From positions 1-42,794 of the forward strand of contig CADEDN010000029.1 in the NCBI GenBank assembly GCA_902826095.1: a DNA stretch of 42,794 nucleotides, in the 5' to 3' direction. The notes under the pieces were generated by a model. That model ran no database searches and was not told the origin of the DNA. It worked only from the letters and a program-made list of their open reading frames with translations. Below, one piece after another: positions 7,415 through 16,725 of this stretch (positions are counted from its first letter, which is position 1; each line of letters opens with the position of its first letter). This stretch comes from an uncultured Alphaproteobacteria bacterium. GTDB lineage: Bacteria; Pseudomonadota; Alphaproteobacteria; Caulobacterales; Parvularculaceae. Position numbers and translations under genes: made by a program.

Positions 7415-8674
7415 TCAGGCGTCAAGGCGTTCCCCGAGCGCGATCTCGCCGTCGCGGCCGGTGACGCGCAGCCTGGCGATGTCGCCCGGCGCGCCGATGC
7501 TGTTCGCGCTGAGCCGTACCGGCGCGAAATTGCTGAGCCGCGCGCGTCCGCCGCTTTCAACGACCGCATCGTCGATATGTCCGACAAGACTGTCGAGGAA
7601 CGCCGATGTCGCCGCTTCGCCTGCCGCACGCAGTCGCCGCGCCCGGTCGGCGATGAGGGCGCCGTTCAGCTGCGGCATGCGCGCCGCCGGCGTTCCCGAC
7701 CGCGCCGAATAGGGAAAGACGTGCAGGTAATTGACGCCGGCTTCGGCGATGAGGCCGAGGCTTTCTTCAAACATCGCGTCGGTTTCGGTCGGAAAGCCGG
7801 CGATCAGGTCGGCGCCGATCGCAATCTCCGGCCGGCGCGCCCGCAAGGCGGCGGCGAGGGCGATCGCGTCCTCGCGCGTGTGGCGGCGCTTCATGCGTTT
7901 CAAGATGAGATTGGAGCCTGCCTGCAACGAGAGATGAAGATAGGGCGCGACGCGTCGGTCGCCGGTCAGCCGGTCGAACAGCGCCTCATCAATCTCGGCG
8001 CAGTCGACTGACGACAGGCGCAGCCGGAAGAGGTCCGGCGCCCCGTCGAGAATGGCGCCGACGAGCAGGCCAAGCCGCGGCGCCCCCTCAAGATCTTGAC
8101 CCCATGACGTCATGTCGACGCCGGTCAAAACGATCTCGGCATGTCCCGCGGCGACGAGGCGGCGCGCGGCGGCGACCGCGTCGGCGATCGGGACGGACCG
8201 CGACGGGCCGCGCCCATAGGGAATGATGCAGAACGTGCAGCGGTGGTCGCAGCCGTTCTGGATCTGCAGGAAAGCGCGCGCGCGATCGCCATAGCCGTCG
8301 ATCAGATGCGCGGCGTTCTCGCGCACCATCATGATGTCGTTGACGGCGACCCGCATTCTAGACGCCGCAAGAGCGGTCCACGCGGCGGGATCGAGTTTCT
8401 CGGCATTGCCGATGACGGCGTCGACCTCGGTCATCTTCGCAAAGGCGTCGGCGTCGATCTGCGCGGCGCAGCCGGTGACGACGACTTTGGCGCCGGGATT
8501 GTCCCGGCGGGCGCGCCTTATTTGCTGGCGGGTCTGGCGGACGGCCTCATTGGTGACGGCGCAGCTGTTGATGATGACAGCGTCGCCAAGTCCCGCCTGC
8601 CCGGCGAGACGGCGCATCGCTTCGCCCTCAGCGAGGTTGAGGCGGCAGCCGAGCGAGATGATCTGCGGGTTCAA
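7415..8674 (-). CDS. mtaB: tRNA t6A37 methylthiotransferase MtaB
   Basis: A 419-residue radical-SAM enzyme that adds the methylthio group to t6A37 of tRNAs reading ANN codons. It has the N-terminal UPF0004 domain (IISLGCRLNLAEGEAM and INSCAVTNEAVRQTRQ, whose Cys bind the second Fe-S cluster), the radical-SAM motif CDHRCTFC in QNGCDHRCTFCIIPYGRG, and a C-terminal TRAM-like domain. The start is TTG 8674, directly abutted by four heptamers of the GCAACC type; no ATG lies nearby. lptG ends 60 nt upstream on the same strand, so co-transcription is likely. Confidence 0.93.
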   Translation of the reverse strand: MNPQIISLGCRLNLAEGEAMRRLAGQAGLGDAVIINSCAVTNEAVRQTRQQIRRARRDNPGAKVVVTGCAAQIDADAFAKMTEVDAVIGNAEKLDPAAWTALAASRMRVAVNDIMMVRENAAHLIDGYGDRARAFLQIQNGCDHRCTFCIIPYGRGPSRSVPIADAVAAARRLVAAGHAEIVLTGVDMTSWGQDLEGAPRLGLLVGAILDGAPDLFRLRLSSVDCAEIDEALFDRLTGDRRVAPYLHLSLQAGSNLILKRMKRRHTREDAIALAAALRARRPEIAIGADLIAGFPTETDAMFEESLGLIAEAGVNYLHVFPYSARSGTPAARMPQLNGALIADRARRLRAAGEAATSAFLDSLVGHIDDAVVESGGRARLSNFAPVRLSANSIGAPGDIARLRVTGRDGEIALGERLDA

Positions 8675-8702
8675 GGTGTCAGGTTGCTGGTTGCAGGTTG
8701 CA
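8675..8702. repeat. Heptamer array (GCAACC type) abutting the mtaB start
   Basis: On the plus strand the units are GGTGTCA, GGTTGCT, GGTTGCA, GGTTGCA. On the mtaB sense strand this reads TGCAACC, TGCAACC, AGCAACC, TGACACC and then the TTG start. It has the same 7-nt period and the same position relative to the start codon as the other arrays, but a different unit and no clear partner arm. Confidence 0.8.
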
Positions 8703-8734
8703 GGAAGAAAGAAGCAGGCGCGACCTGTCGCCCG

Positions 8735-9826
8735 TTAGCTCTCCATCGCCAGCAATATCGCAAAGCCGACGATGAGGAATAGCGCAAACGGGAAAAAAGC
8801 GCCCAGCATCGGCGGCACGACGCCGAGCTTGCCGACCGCCAGCATCAGGTTCTCGGCGACGAAATAGACAAAGCCCAGCGCCGCGCCGCTCGTCGCGCGC
8901 ACCAGCTGGTTGCCCTGACGGGTGACGCCGAAGCCGGCGATCGCGCCGAGGAGGGGCATGACCAGCGTCGCCATCGGTTTGGAGAAGCGGCTAAGGAGGG
9001 ATGTCGTCGCCGGCTTTGAATCGGCGCCGTCGCGATTGAGCTGTCCGATCTGCCGGACGATCGTCGGCAGGCTGGACCGGTCCGGGTTCAAGGTCAGCGC
9101 GAACAGGAGTTCGGGATTGAGCGATGTCGCCCAGTCCCGCTCGTCCCGCCGCGCCGCCGTCGCCGTCGCCGTCACGGCCTCGCGAACGCCGAACAGCCGC
9201 CAGACGCCGCCGGTGAACAGCGCCGACTTCGCTTCGATGATCGACCGGGCGAGCCCGCCCTCGTCAAGGTCATAAATGACGACATCGGAGAGCCTGACGC
9301 CTTCATTCGTGCGCGCCGCGCTCGCCGCGCTGACAATCTCGCCGTCATAGGTGACGCGGATATTGGTGCGCGTCGCCGCGTCGTGCGCGAGACCGACCTC
9401 GAAATCATTCGCTTCCCAATAAGCGAGCCGCGCGGTGTTCCCGACGACCACCAGTTCGTGAAGAAGAAAGTGTCCTGCGGCGATCAGCGCGCAGACGACG
9501 CCGAGCGGCGCCAAGACGCGCTGAACCGACAGACCGGAGGCGCGCATGATGACGATCTCGCTCGACAGATTGAGCGCGGACAAGGTGACGACAATCGCCA
9601 GCAGCGCCGCAAAAGGCGTGAACTGGCTGGCGATCTGGGGCGCCCTCAGGAATATGTAGCGGATGATCGACTGGCTCGTCGCGCCGTCGGCCGCCATGAT
9701 CGCTTCCGAACGATTGAGAAGGTCGAGCGCCTGCAGGACGACCACGAAAAATATGAGCAGCCCGAAGAAGCGCAGGGCGAACAGCCGTCCGACATAGCGG
9801 ATGAAAACGCCGTTCAATGCGTTCAT
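8735..9826 (-). CDS. lptG: LPS export ABC transporter permease LptG
   Basis: A 363-residue LptF/LptG (YjgP/YjgQ) family permease. There is one N-terminal membrane helix pair (YVGRLFALRFFGLLIFFVVVL), a further helix pair to about residue 125, a periplasmic beta-jellyroll-like middle, and C-terminal helices ending in LFLIVGFAILLAM. With LptF and the LptB ATPase it extracts lipopolysaccharide from the inner membrane. It overlaps lptF by 4 nt (ATGA), so the two are translationally coupled. lptD, surA and pdxA, often downstream in related bacteria, are absent here; mtaB follows. Confidence 0.92.
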   Translation of the reverse strand: MNALNGVFIRYVGRLFALRFFGLLIFFVVVLQALDLLNRSEAIMAADGATSQSIIRYIFLRAPQIASQFTPFAALLAIVVTLSALNLSSEIVIMRASGLSVQRVLAPLGVVCALIAAGHFLLHELVVVGNTARLAYWEANDFEVGLAHDAATRTNIRVTYDGEIVSAASAARTNEGVRLSDVVIYDLDEGGLARSIIEAKSALFTGGVWRLFGVREAVTATATAARRDERDWATSLNPELLFALTLNPDRSSLPTIVRQIGQLNRDGADSKPATTSLLSRFSKPMATLVMPLLGAIAGFGVTRQGNQLVRATSGAALGFVYFVAENLMLAVGKLGVVPPMLGAFFPFALFLIVGFAILLAMES

Positions 9827-11028
9827 TGCGCCGCGCCCCGGCGCAATCCCTCATCGGCGCCGTCGATCGGCAGAGGGACGCGGACAGTGTCCTCCTCGCG
9901 GCTCGCCTGCGTCTTGGCGGTGCGCGCCTGGTCGATCGATCCGCGATAGAGAAAGACGCTGAGGCCGATGAAGACGGCGAACAGGCCCCACATCGAAATA
10001 TAGGGAGAAAGCTGGCCGAGCGCGGCGTTGACGAGGCCCCATTCCTCCAGAAGTTCATGATAGACGATGAGGATCGCGACGCCGATGACGGGCTTGACGT
10101 TCGACGCGCGGCGCCGGCCGGTGACCCCCATCGCGACCGCCAGGATCGGCAGCGTCAGGAATGTCAGCGGATGGATCAACGTCCAGTGAAACTGCGCGCG
10201 ATAGGGAAGATAAAGCGGCGATGATTTCGCCTTCGGGTCGCTGAGCAAACCGACGATCTCGGAAAAAGTCGCCTCGTCCGCTTCGCCGCCGCGCGCGCGA
10301 AAGACCGCGATCGCCGGAAGTCCGATTTCAAGATCGAAGGTTTCAAAATCGAGCGTCCTGAGGCGCTCGCCATTATTGTCGATGAAGAGCTGGCGGCCCT
10401 TTGACAGCCTCAAGAGAAGGCGCGAAATGTCCGGCGTCGTCGAAATGCCGCCCTTTTCCGCGGTGATGACGGTGCGGCGGCCTTTTTCCTCGCGCATTTC
10501 GAGGAAGACATCCTTCGCCTCCTTGGCGACGGCGTCGACCTTGCCGAGGCGGATGGTGACGTCGTCGGTGATGTCGACGAATTCGCCTTGCGGGATCTTG
10601 ATGCCGAACGCGCCGCTCGTCACGTCGAAGCGGATCTTGTCATACTCATAGCGCGCATAGGGCTTGATGTAGCCGACCAGGACGAAATCGAAAATCGCCA
10701 GAAAGATGAGAAGGGCGTAAACCGGCCGGATCAGCCTTCCAATGGAGGCGCCGCTCGAATTCATCGCGTCGAGTTCGCTCGACATCGACAAATTGCGGAA
10801 GGCGAGCAGAATGCCGAGAAAAGCGCCGAGCGGCAAAGCAAGGCTCAGATAATGCGGGACGAGATTGGCGAGCATCCGCCAGACGACGTCGACCGGCCCC
10901 TGTTCGGCCAGCACAAAATCGAACAACCGCAGCATGTGCTCGACGAGCAGCAGCATCGCCGCGACGCAAAGCGCAAGCGTCAGCGGCGTGACGACCGATC
11001 GGAGAATGTAGCGGTCAAGAAGACCCAT
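9823..11028 (-). CDS. lptF: LPS export ABC transporter permease LptF
   Basis: A 401-residue YjgP/YjgQ-family permease and partner of LptG. It opens with MGLLDRYILRSVVTPL, the typical coupling-helix start. The conserved LGAFLGILLAFRNLSMSSELDAMNSSGAS segment follows, then a periplasmic domain at about 130-270 and a C-terminal helix bundle. The C-terminal ~35 residues are hydrophilic (EEDTVRVPLPIDGADEGLR), a small extension. The start at 11028 heads the lptFG pair; 152 bp of non-coding sequence separates it from the glycosyltransferase stop, with no clear promoter or terminator. Confidence 0.92.
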   Translation of the reverse strand: MGLLDRYILRSVVTPLTLALCVAAMLLLVEHMLRLFDFVLAEQGPVDVVWRMLANLVPHYLSLALPLGAFLGILLAFRNLSMSSELDAMNSSGASIGRLIRPVYALLIFLAIFDFVLVGYIKPYARYEYDKIRFDVTSGAFGIKIPQGEFVDITDDVTIRLGKVDAVAKEAKDVFLEMREEKGRRTVITAEKGGISTTPDISRLLLRLSKGRQLFIDNNGERLRTLDFETFDLEIGLPAIAVFRARGGEADEATFSEIVGLLSDPKAKSSPLYLPYRAQFHWTLIHPLTFLTLPILAVAMGVTGRRRASNVKPVIGVAILIVYHELLEEWGLVNAALGQLSPYISMWGLFAVFIGLSVFLYRGSIDQARTAKTQASREEDTVRVPLPIDGADEGLRRGAAQ

Positions 11029-11180
11029 CGCGTAACGGCGCCCTCAGGGGCTTGGTTAATGTCGTGGTTGAATCAAGGCCGGCGGCCGTCTGTAGCGAAT
11101 TCCGAGCCATCAAGAAAGCATTGGCGGGCGGTCCGAACCGGCGGCGCGACAGGCCGATTTTCTATCGGCGCGCCAAGGGT

Positions 11181-12377
11181 TCAGGCCGCCGACGCGACGA
11201 TATCCCGATAGTCCTCGATCAGGCGGTCAAGGATCGCCTCCCATTCAAACTCGGCGCTTTCTTCGCAGCCCCTCGCCGCTATTTGCGCCCGCAGCGCCGG
11301 ATCGCGCGCGAGCGTCACCAACGCGTCGGCGAAACCTTTCGCATTGCGCACGTCCTCTACGAGAATGCCGGTCTTGCCGTTGTCGATCAGCGACCGGCTG
11401 CCGGACGCCGCCGCGCAGACGCAGGGAAGTCCCGACGCCATCGCTTCGAGGGTCACATTGCCGAAAGTCTCGGTGATGCTTGGATTGAGGAAAATCTCCG
11501 CGCTCGCATAGGCCCGCGCAAGATTCTCGCCTTCAAGATAACCAGTGAAGACGGCGTCCGGCAGCATCGACTCGAAGCGCGCGCGGAAGGGACCGTCGCC
11601 GACGACAAGCCCGCGGACGCCGGCGCCGGCGGCGCGGGCTTCGTTCACAGCCTCAGCGAACTTGTCGATGCCCTTTTCGCGAACGATGCGTCCGACGAAC
11701 GCGACGACGATGTCTTCGTCGGAAAGGCCGAGGCTTCGCCGCCAGACAGTGTCGCGGCGGCCCGGATTGAACAGCGCGTGATCGACGCCGCGCGCCCAAA
11801 GCCGGATGTCGCGTCCGATGCGGTCGCGCCTTAGCTCGTCGACCATCGATTGGGACGGCGCGTAAACGCGCGCGCACCGCCCGTAGAAATAGCGCATGTA
11901 GGAGGTGATGTGTTTTTCGAGCCAGCCCATGCCGTAATAGCGCGGATAGGTGTCGAAGCGCGTGTGAAACGAGGCGACGGCCGGGACGCCGCGATCGCGG
12001 GCGAAATTCATGGCGGCAAGGCACAGCCAGTCGGGCGCCGCGACATGCACGATCGTCGGCGCAAATTCTTCGAGACGCCGGCGCGCGGCCTTGGGCAATC
12101 CGAGACCGAGGCGATATTCGCTGCGCGAGCCTGGAAGCGCGATCGACGGCACCGAGATCAATTCGCCTTCGTGGTCGAAAGCCGGCTTTTCCGTCGTCGG
12201 CGCAAAGACGAGCGCTGCGTGGCCGCGGGCCTCGAGATGCGCGACAAGCCGGTTCAGCGCGCGCACCGGCCCGTCCATCACATAATTGTAATTGCCGGAA
12301 AACAACGCGACCCGCAGCGGCTCGGCCTTAGCGGGCCTGGCGTGCGGCGCGGGACTTATGGCGGCGGCGTTCCTCAT
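11181..12377 (-). CDS. GT4-family glycosyltransferase (PimB/SQD2-like)
   Basis: A 398-residue GT-B fold enzyme. The N-terminal glycosyltransferase-4 domain carries LRVALFSGNYNYVMDGPVRAL and VASFHTRFDTYPRYYGM. The C-terminal group 1 domain has FVGRIVREKGIDKF and the nucleotide-sugar binding EX7E motif in NPSITETFGNVTLEAMASGLP. The pattern resembles plant/bacterial SQD2 and mannosyltransferases that glycosylate membrane lipids. It should transfer a sugar from an NDP donor with retention; donor and acceptor are unknown. It lies 54 nt downstream of gshB on the same strand and may be its operon partner. Confidence 0.85.
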   Translation of the reverse strand: MRNAAAISPAPHARPAKAEPLRVALFSGNYNYVMDGPVRALNRLVAHLEARGHAALVFAPTTEKPAFDHEGELISVPSIALPGSRSEYRLGLGLPKAARRRLEEFAPTIVHVAAPDWLCLAAMNFARDRGVPAVASFHTRFDTYPRYYGMGWLEKHITSYMRYFYGRCARVYAPSQSMVDELRRDRIGRDIRLWARGVDHALFNPGRRDTVWRRSLGLSDEDIVVAFVGRIVREKGIDKFAEAVNEARAAGAGVRGLVVGDGPFRARFESMLPDAVFTGYLEGENLARAYASAEIFLNPSITETFGNVTLEAMASGLPCVCAAASGSRSLIDNGKTGILVEDVRNAKGFADALVTLARDPALRAQIAARGCEESAEFEWEAILDRLIEDYRDIVASAA

Positions 12378-12431
12378 GGGGCCGTCCCAGATAGACGAAA
12401 AACCTGCAAGGCAAAACCTGTCCGTCTCTAT

Positions 12432-13373
12432 TCAGGCTTCCATGCGCCCTTCCGCCCAATCCCAGAACAGGGCGGAAATATCCGGGCCGCCGAAGCGCCG
12501 GATCTCCTGGACGCCGGTCGGCGAGGTCACGTTGATTTCGGTCAGATAATCGCCGATCACGTCAATGCCGACGAGAATGAGCCCTTTTTGCGACAGAGCG
12601 GGCCCGATCCGGTCGCAGATTTCCTGGTCCCGCTCGGTCATTTCAACCGCCTCGGCCTTGCCGCCGACATGCAGGTTCGATCGCGTCTCGCCGCTCGCCG
12701 GCACGCGATTGAGCGCGCCGACCGCCTCGCCGTCGAGGAGGATGATCCGCTTGTCGCCCTTGCGGACGGCGGGGAGGTATTGTTGCGCGATCACCGGTTC
12801 GGCGAAGGCCTGCATGAAAAGCTCGGTCAGGGCGTTGAAGTTTGAATCATCCGAGGACAGACGAAAGACGCCGGCGCCGCCATTGCCGTAGAGCGGCTTC
12901 AAGATCATGTCGCCGTGCTCTTCGCGAAACGCCCGGATGCGGCCGAGATCGCGAGTGATCAAAGTCGGCGGCGCGAGGTCCGGAAATTCCGTGACGAAGA
13001 GCTTTTCGGGCGCGTCGCGGATCGAGCGCGGATCATTGACGACGAGCGCGTCGTCTTTCAAACGCTCGAGAATATGGCAGGCGGTGATGTAGGCCATGTT
13101 GTAAGGCGGGTCCTGCCGCACCAGCACGATGTCGACGCCGTGCAGGTCGAGGATTTCTTCCCCCGCCAGCGTCACATGCTCGCCCTGCGCGCGCTTCAGC
13201 GCGCCCGCCTTGCGCGTGCGCGCCGAGACCTTGCCGTCGCGCATCGCCAGCTGCGACGGCTCGTAGACAAAGATTTCATGGCCGCGGCCATAGGCTTCCA
13301 GCGCGAGGTCGAAGGTCGTATCGGCGTTGACATTGACCCTTTCGATCGGGTCCATCTGGATGGCGATTTTCAT
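12432..13373 (-). CDS. gshB: Glutathione synthetase
   Basis: A 313-residue ATP-grasp enzyme that joins gamma-glutamylcysteine and glycine. Family marks are the start [32 protein letters not shown], the ATP-grasp glycine loop [12 protein letters not shown], and the C-terminal [14 protein letters not shown] metal and product site. Length equals that of typical GshB. It belongs to the rsmI-yraN-BON-gshB run on the minus strand, which is common in alphaproteobacteria. Confidence 0.96.
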   Translation of the reverse strand: MKIAIQMDPIERVNVNADTTFDLALEAYGRGHEIFVYEPSQLAMRDGKVSARTRKAGALKRAQGEHVTLAGEEILDLHGVDIVLVRQDPPYNMAYITACHILERLKDDALVVNDPRSIRDAPEKLFVTEFPDLAPPTLITRDLGRIRAFREEHGDMILKPLYGNGGAGVFRLSSDDSNFNALTELFMQAFAEPVIAQQYLPAVRKGDKRIILLDGEAVGALNRVPASGETRSNLHVGGKAEAVEMTERDQEICDRIGPALSQKGLILVGIDVIGDYLTEINVTSPTGVQEIRRFGGPDISALFWDWAEGRMEA

Positions 13374-13439
13374 GGCGCGGCGTCCCTCGTTCCGGACGAG
13401 CGGTTAGGACGCCGGGCGGCGCCGATCAAGCCGCCTCGC

Positions 13440-13961
13440 CTAAAGCGGCTTCACCAGCACGTGGCTGACGACTTTTTCGACGCCGCCGATCGAGCGGGCG
13501 ATCTCGAGGGCCTCATTGAGCTGCGCCTCGCTGCGCGTGACGCCGAGGAGGTAAATGACGCCGCCCGAGACCGAAGTCTTGAAATTGCCGCTCTTGACGT
13601 CGCCGTCGGCGATGAAGCGGGCGCGGAGCGCCGTGTCGATGCGCGCGTCCTCAAGCCCCTCGCCGAGCGAGGTGCCGTCGCCGACGATAATCTCGTCAAT
13701 CACCTGATCGACGCCTTCAGCCTTCCAGGCGTTTTCAATCAGCTTTCGCCGGCCTTCCTCGGACTTCATCGTGCCGGTCAGCATCAGCCGCCCTTCAAAG
13801 ACGGTGAGGTCGACGTCGCCGTAATCATGGCTCCGGTCGGCGAACAGCACGGCCTTCAATTGCGCGTCGGCGCCGATGTCGGTGACGCTTTCGTCAAGAT
13901 TGCGGCTTGATGCGCAGGCGGAGGAGAGGGCGAAAGCGAGGATCAAGAACGCTGCACGCAT
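13440..13961 (-). CDS. BON-domain lipoprotein
   Basis: A 173-residue exported lipoprotein. The signal peptide ends in the lipobox LSSAC, so acylation at Cys is expected. Two BON domains follow: DIGADAQLKAVLF...VYDQVIDEI-type at about 25-90 and ARIDTALRARFIADG...VEKVVSHVLV at about 95-170. BON proteins such as OsmY and DolP bind phospholipid and support outer-membrane integrity. ATG 13961 has AAAGGA upstream; the frame is open to 14006. It sits between yraN and gshB on the same strand. Confidence 0.85.
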   Translation of the reverse strand: MRAAFLILAFALSSACASSRNLDESVTDIGADAQLKAVLFADRSHDYGDVDLTVFEGRLMLTGTMKSEEGRRKLIENAWKAEGVDQVIDEIIVGDGTSLGEGLEDARIDTALRARFIADGDVKSGNFKTSVSGGVIYLLGVTRSEAQLNEALEIARSIGGVEKVVSHVLVKPL

Positions 13962-14039
13962 CGATTGGGTCCTTTGCTGACCGCTGATGGCCGACCGCCG
14001 CCTCATGCCGTGCGCCGGCCGTTTTCGACAAGCGGCGCC

Positions 14040-14402
14040 TTACGCTTTCGCGCGCCAGGCGTCCCTGACCAGGCGGACGCGCCAGCCGGCGACGGCCGCG
14101 ATGTCATATCGGACGGCGAATTCGCCAAAATAAGGGCGAAGCGCCAAATAGCTGCCGGCGGCGCTTTCCAGCCGGCGCCGGTTCTTGTGCGTCACCGCGA
14201 GGATGGCGGCGTCAGCCTCGCGCCGGCGTTTGACCTCGACAAAGGCGATCAGCCGGCCGCGCCGGACGATGAGGTCGATTTCGCCGCCAGGGGCGCGAAA
14301 CCGCGTCGCGAGTATCTGGTAGCCGCGCAGCAGATAAGCGAGGCCGACAAGGCTCTCCGCGAATCGGCCGGACCGCTCCGCGCGCCGACGATCGCGCGTC
14401 AT
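14040..14402 (-). CDS. yraN: YraN family protein (UPF0102)
   Basis: A 120-residue protein with a restriction-endonuclease-like fold. The conserved GYQILATRFRAPGGEIDLIVRR and IAFVEVKRRR supply the E-D-ExK active-site pattern of this family, and LRPYF closes the core. The biochemical function is not established. It overlaps rsmI by 4 nt (ATGA), the usual neighbour in alphaproteobacteria. Confidence 0.92.
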   Translation of the reverse strand: MTRDRRRAERSGRFAESLVGLAYLLRGYQILATRFRAPGGEIDLIVRRGRLIAFVEVKRRREADAAILAVTHKNRRRLESAAGSYLALRPYFGEFAVRYDIAAVAGWRVRLVRDAWRAKA

Positions 14403-15277
14403 CGGGGTTTCTTCAGGCTGAGCGCGCGTTCATAGGCGATCTTGCGGGCGACGCCGAGCGCATCGGCGGCGGCCGCCGCGGCGTCTTTAACGCTCATTTT
14501 GTCGAGGGCCGCCAGCAGGAATGCATCGATCTCAGTCTCGCTCGCTTGCGCCGCCGCCGGCGGCGGCTCGACGATGACGACGATCTCGCCCCTTGGCGGA
14601 TGGGCCTTGTATTTTTCAGCAAGATCGCCGAGCGCCCCTTCGTCGAACTCTTCGAAAATCTTGGTCAGTTCGCGCGCGACGACCGCGCGCCGCGCGCCAA
14701 ACGCCGCCGCCATCGCGCCAAGGCTTTCGGCAAGTCGCGAAGGCCCTTCGTAAAAGACCAGCGTCGCGTCGACCGCGGCGAGGGATTTGAAAAAGGTCGC
14801 GCGCGCCTCGGCTTTGGGCGGAGGAAATCCCGCGAAAAAGAACCGCTCGGTCGGCGCCCCCGCCGCTGACAACGCCGCAATCGCGGCGCAAGGGCCGGGC
14901 AGGGGGATGATCTTGACGCCCGCCGCACGCGCTGCGCGGACCAGCCGATAGCCAGGGTCCGAGATCAGCGGCGTTCCAGCGTCGCTGACAAGACAAATCG
15001 CCGCGCCGTCTTTCAGCGCGGCGATGATCTCCGCTTCGACGCGGTCGGCGTTATGCTCATGATAAGCGGCGCGCGGCGTTTCGATGCCGTAAGCGGCGCA
15101 GAGCTTTGCGGTCTGGCGCGTATCCTCGCAGTAAATCCGGTCAGCCGCCTTCAGCGTTTCGATGACGCGGTACGTGACGTCCTTCAGATTGCCGATCGGC
15201 GTCGCCGCCACATAAAGGCCGGGTTCTAGCGTCATCTCGTCGTGATCTGGCGAAAGCTTGGCGCCGTCAATGACCAA
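14399..15277 (-). CDS. rsmI: 16S rRNA (cytidine1402-2'-O)-methyltransferase RsmI
   Basis: A 292-residue tetrapyrrole-methylase-fold enzyme that uses SAM to methylate the ribose of C1402 in 16S rRNA. Motifs are LYVAATPIGNLKDVTYRVIETL, CEDTRQTAKL, the SAM loop LVSDAGTPLISDPGYRLV, and ARELTKIFEEF. A C-terminal extension (about 230-292) contains the helical SVKDAAAAAADALGV region. An internal ATG gives MTLEPGLYV, so the first ~14 residues are uncertain. It is divergent from the LpoA-like gene, 106 bp away. Confidence 0.95.
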   Translation of the reverse strand: MVIDGAKLSPDHDEMTLEPGLYVAATPIGNLKDVTYRVIETLKAADRIYCEDTRQTAKLCAAYGIETPRAAYHEHNADRVEAEIIAALKDGAAICLVSDAGTPLISDPGYRLVRAARAAGVKIIPLPGPCAAIAALSAAGAPTERFFFAGFPPPKAEARATFFKSLAAVDATLVFYEGPSRLAESLGAMAAAFGARRAVVARELTKIFEEFDEGALGDLAEKYKAHPPRGEIVVIVEPPPAAAQASETEIDAFLLAALDKMSVKDAAAAAADALGVARKIAYERALSLKKPR

Positions 15278-15383
15278 ACTGTCATGACCGCGCGTCGCTG
15301 CGAGTTTACGGCGCCGGCGGCCCCGGCTAGGGTGCCGGCCGATTTCTGAGCCAAAGCTTGCGACTGAAGGGTAGGGGCGATCG

Positions 15384-16721
15384 ATGCGTCAGCGTTTCCT
15401 CGGCAATTCCATCTCGAAAGCGTGCGTCGCTGCAGCGGCCTTCATCCTCGCCGCCTGTTCGTCGTCGCCTGATACGGGACCCGTCGTCACCGAGGACCGG
15501 CGCGATCCGGTCGACATAACGACATCGCCGCCGCCGGGCGGCGAGGAGCGCTCGCGCTATGATGACCGCCGCTTCGTGCGTCCGCTTCACATGCAAAATG
15601 GCGAGCCGGTGCGGGTCGGCTTGCTGTTGCCGTTCACCGGCGCGTCCGAGGCGGTGCAGAAAGTCGCTTCCTCCATGTTCGACGCGGCGCAGCTCGCCGC
15701 GTTCGAGGCGGGCGATGACCGCTTCCTGCTGATCCCGAAAGACACGCGCGGCACGCCGGACGGCGCCGCCGCCGCCGCCCGCGCGGCGCTCGCCGACGGC
15801 GCCGAAATCATTCTCGGTCCGCTCTTTTCGGAAGAAGCCGCCGCCGCGGCGCCGGTCGCGAGGGCCGCGGACGTGCCGCTGATCGTCTTTTCGTCCGACG
15901 AGAAGTCGGCGGGCGACGGCATCTATCTCTTGAGCTTTCCGCCGGAAATCGAAGTCGCGCGCGTCACCGATTACGCGATGCGGCAGGGCAAGCAGCGCTT
16001 TGGCCTCATCGCGCCGGCCAATGAATATGGCCAGCGCGTCGCCACGGCCTTCAACCAGGAACTTGCCGAGCGCGGCGGCATCCTCGTTCATGAGGAACGT
16101 TACGAGCAAGATCCCGACAAGATGCTGGCGCCGGCGCGCCGCCTCGCCGCCTATTCGAAGGACGTGATCCCGCCCGAACTGCGCCACGGCTATGATCCGG
16201 CAAGGCCCGGGGCGAGCGGCCTTTCCGGCGGCAATTCGCAAGGGTTCCAGGCGGTTTTGATGCCCGAGCAGGGAACGCTTCTTCGAGCGCTGGCGCCGCT
16301 CCTTCCTTATTACAACGTCAACATCAGGCAGGTGAAGCTGCTCGGCGTTTCGGCGTGGAACAATCCGCGCCTGACGCGTGAGCCGGCGCTCGCCGGCGGC
16401 TGGTTCGCCGCGCCCGATCCCGGCATCACCGCAGCGTTCGAAGATCGCTTTCGCGCCGCGTTCGGCGAAGCGCCGCCGCGTCTCGCCTCGCTCTCTTATG
16501 ATGCGACATTGCTCGCCGCGCGCCTTGGCCAGGCGCCGCGCCGCCGCGACCGCTTCGATGAGGCGATGATTGAAAACCGCAGCGGCTATTTCGGCGCCGA
16601 CGGGCTTTTCCGCTTCCGTCCCGACGGCACGATCGAGCGCGGTCTTGCGATCCTTGAAATCCAGCCGGGCGGCATCCGCGTCATCGAACCGGCGCCCAAG
16701 AGCTTCATGGCCGGGAGCTAG
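15384..16721 (+). CDS. Penicillin-binding protein activator, LpoA-like lipoprotein
   Basis: A 445-residue lipoprotein with lipobox ILAAC (Cys25) and a periplasmic-binding-protein type I fold (LppC/LpoA family, COG3107): VRVGLLLPFTGASEAVQKV, then GAEIILGPLFSEEAAAAAPVARA and VPLIVFSSDEKSAG. E. coli LpoA activates PBP1A from the outer membrane; here the N-terminal TPR part is missing, as in other alphaproteobacterial relatives. The SD is GAAGGGTAGGGG. Being divergent from rsmI is the usual context. The next gene starts 4 nt after the stop. Confidence 0.88.
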   Translation: MRQRFLGNSISKACVAAAAFILAACSSSPDTGPVVTEDRRDPVDITTSPPPGGEERSRYDDRRFVRPLHMQNGEPVRVGLLLPFTGASEAVQKVASSMFDAAQLAAFEAGDDRFLLIPKDTRGTPDGAAAAARAALADGAEIILGPLFSEEAAAAAPVARAADVPLIVFSSDEKSAGDGIYLLSFPPEIEVARVTDYAMRQGKQRFGLIAPANEYGQRVATAFNQELAERGGILVHEERYEQDPDKMLAPARRLAAYSKDVIPPELRHGYDPARPGASGLSGGNSQGFQAVLMPEQGTLLRALAPLLPYYNVNIRQVKLLGVSAWNNPRLTREPALAGGWFAAPDPGITAAFEDRFRAAFGEAPPRLASLSYDATLLAARLGQAPRRRDRFDEAMIENRSGYFGADGLFRFRPDGTIERGLAILEIQPGGIRVIEPAPKSFMAGS

Positions 16722-16725
16722 CAGA

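Noticed and set aside
6134-8011. Plus-strand open frame of 625 codons across ftsY and mtaB
   Set aside because: It is antisense to two well-supported genes and rich in Arg/Gly/Asp as expected from a GC-rich shadow frame. It has no domain.
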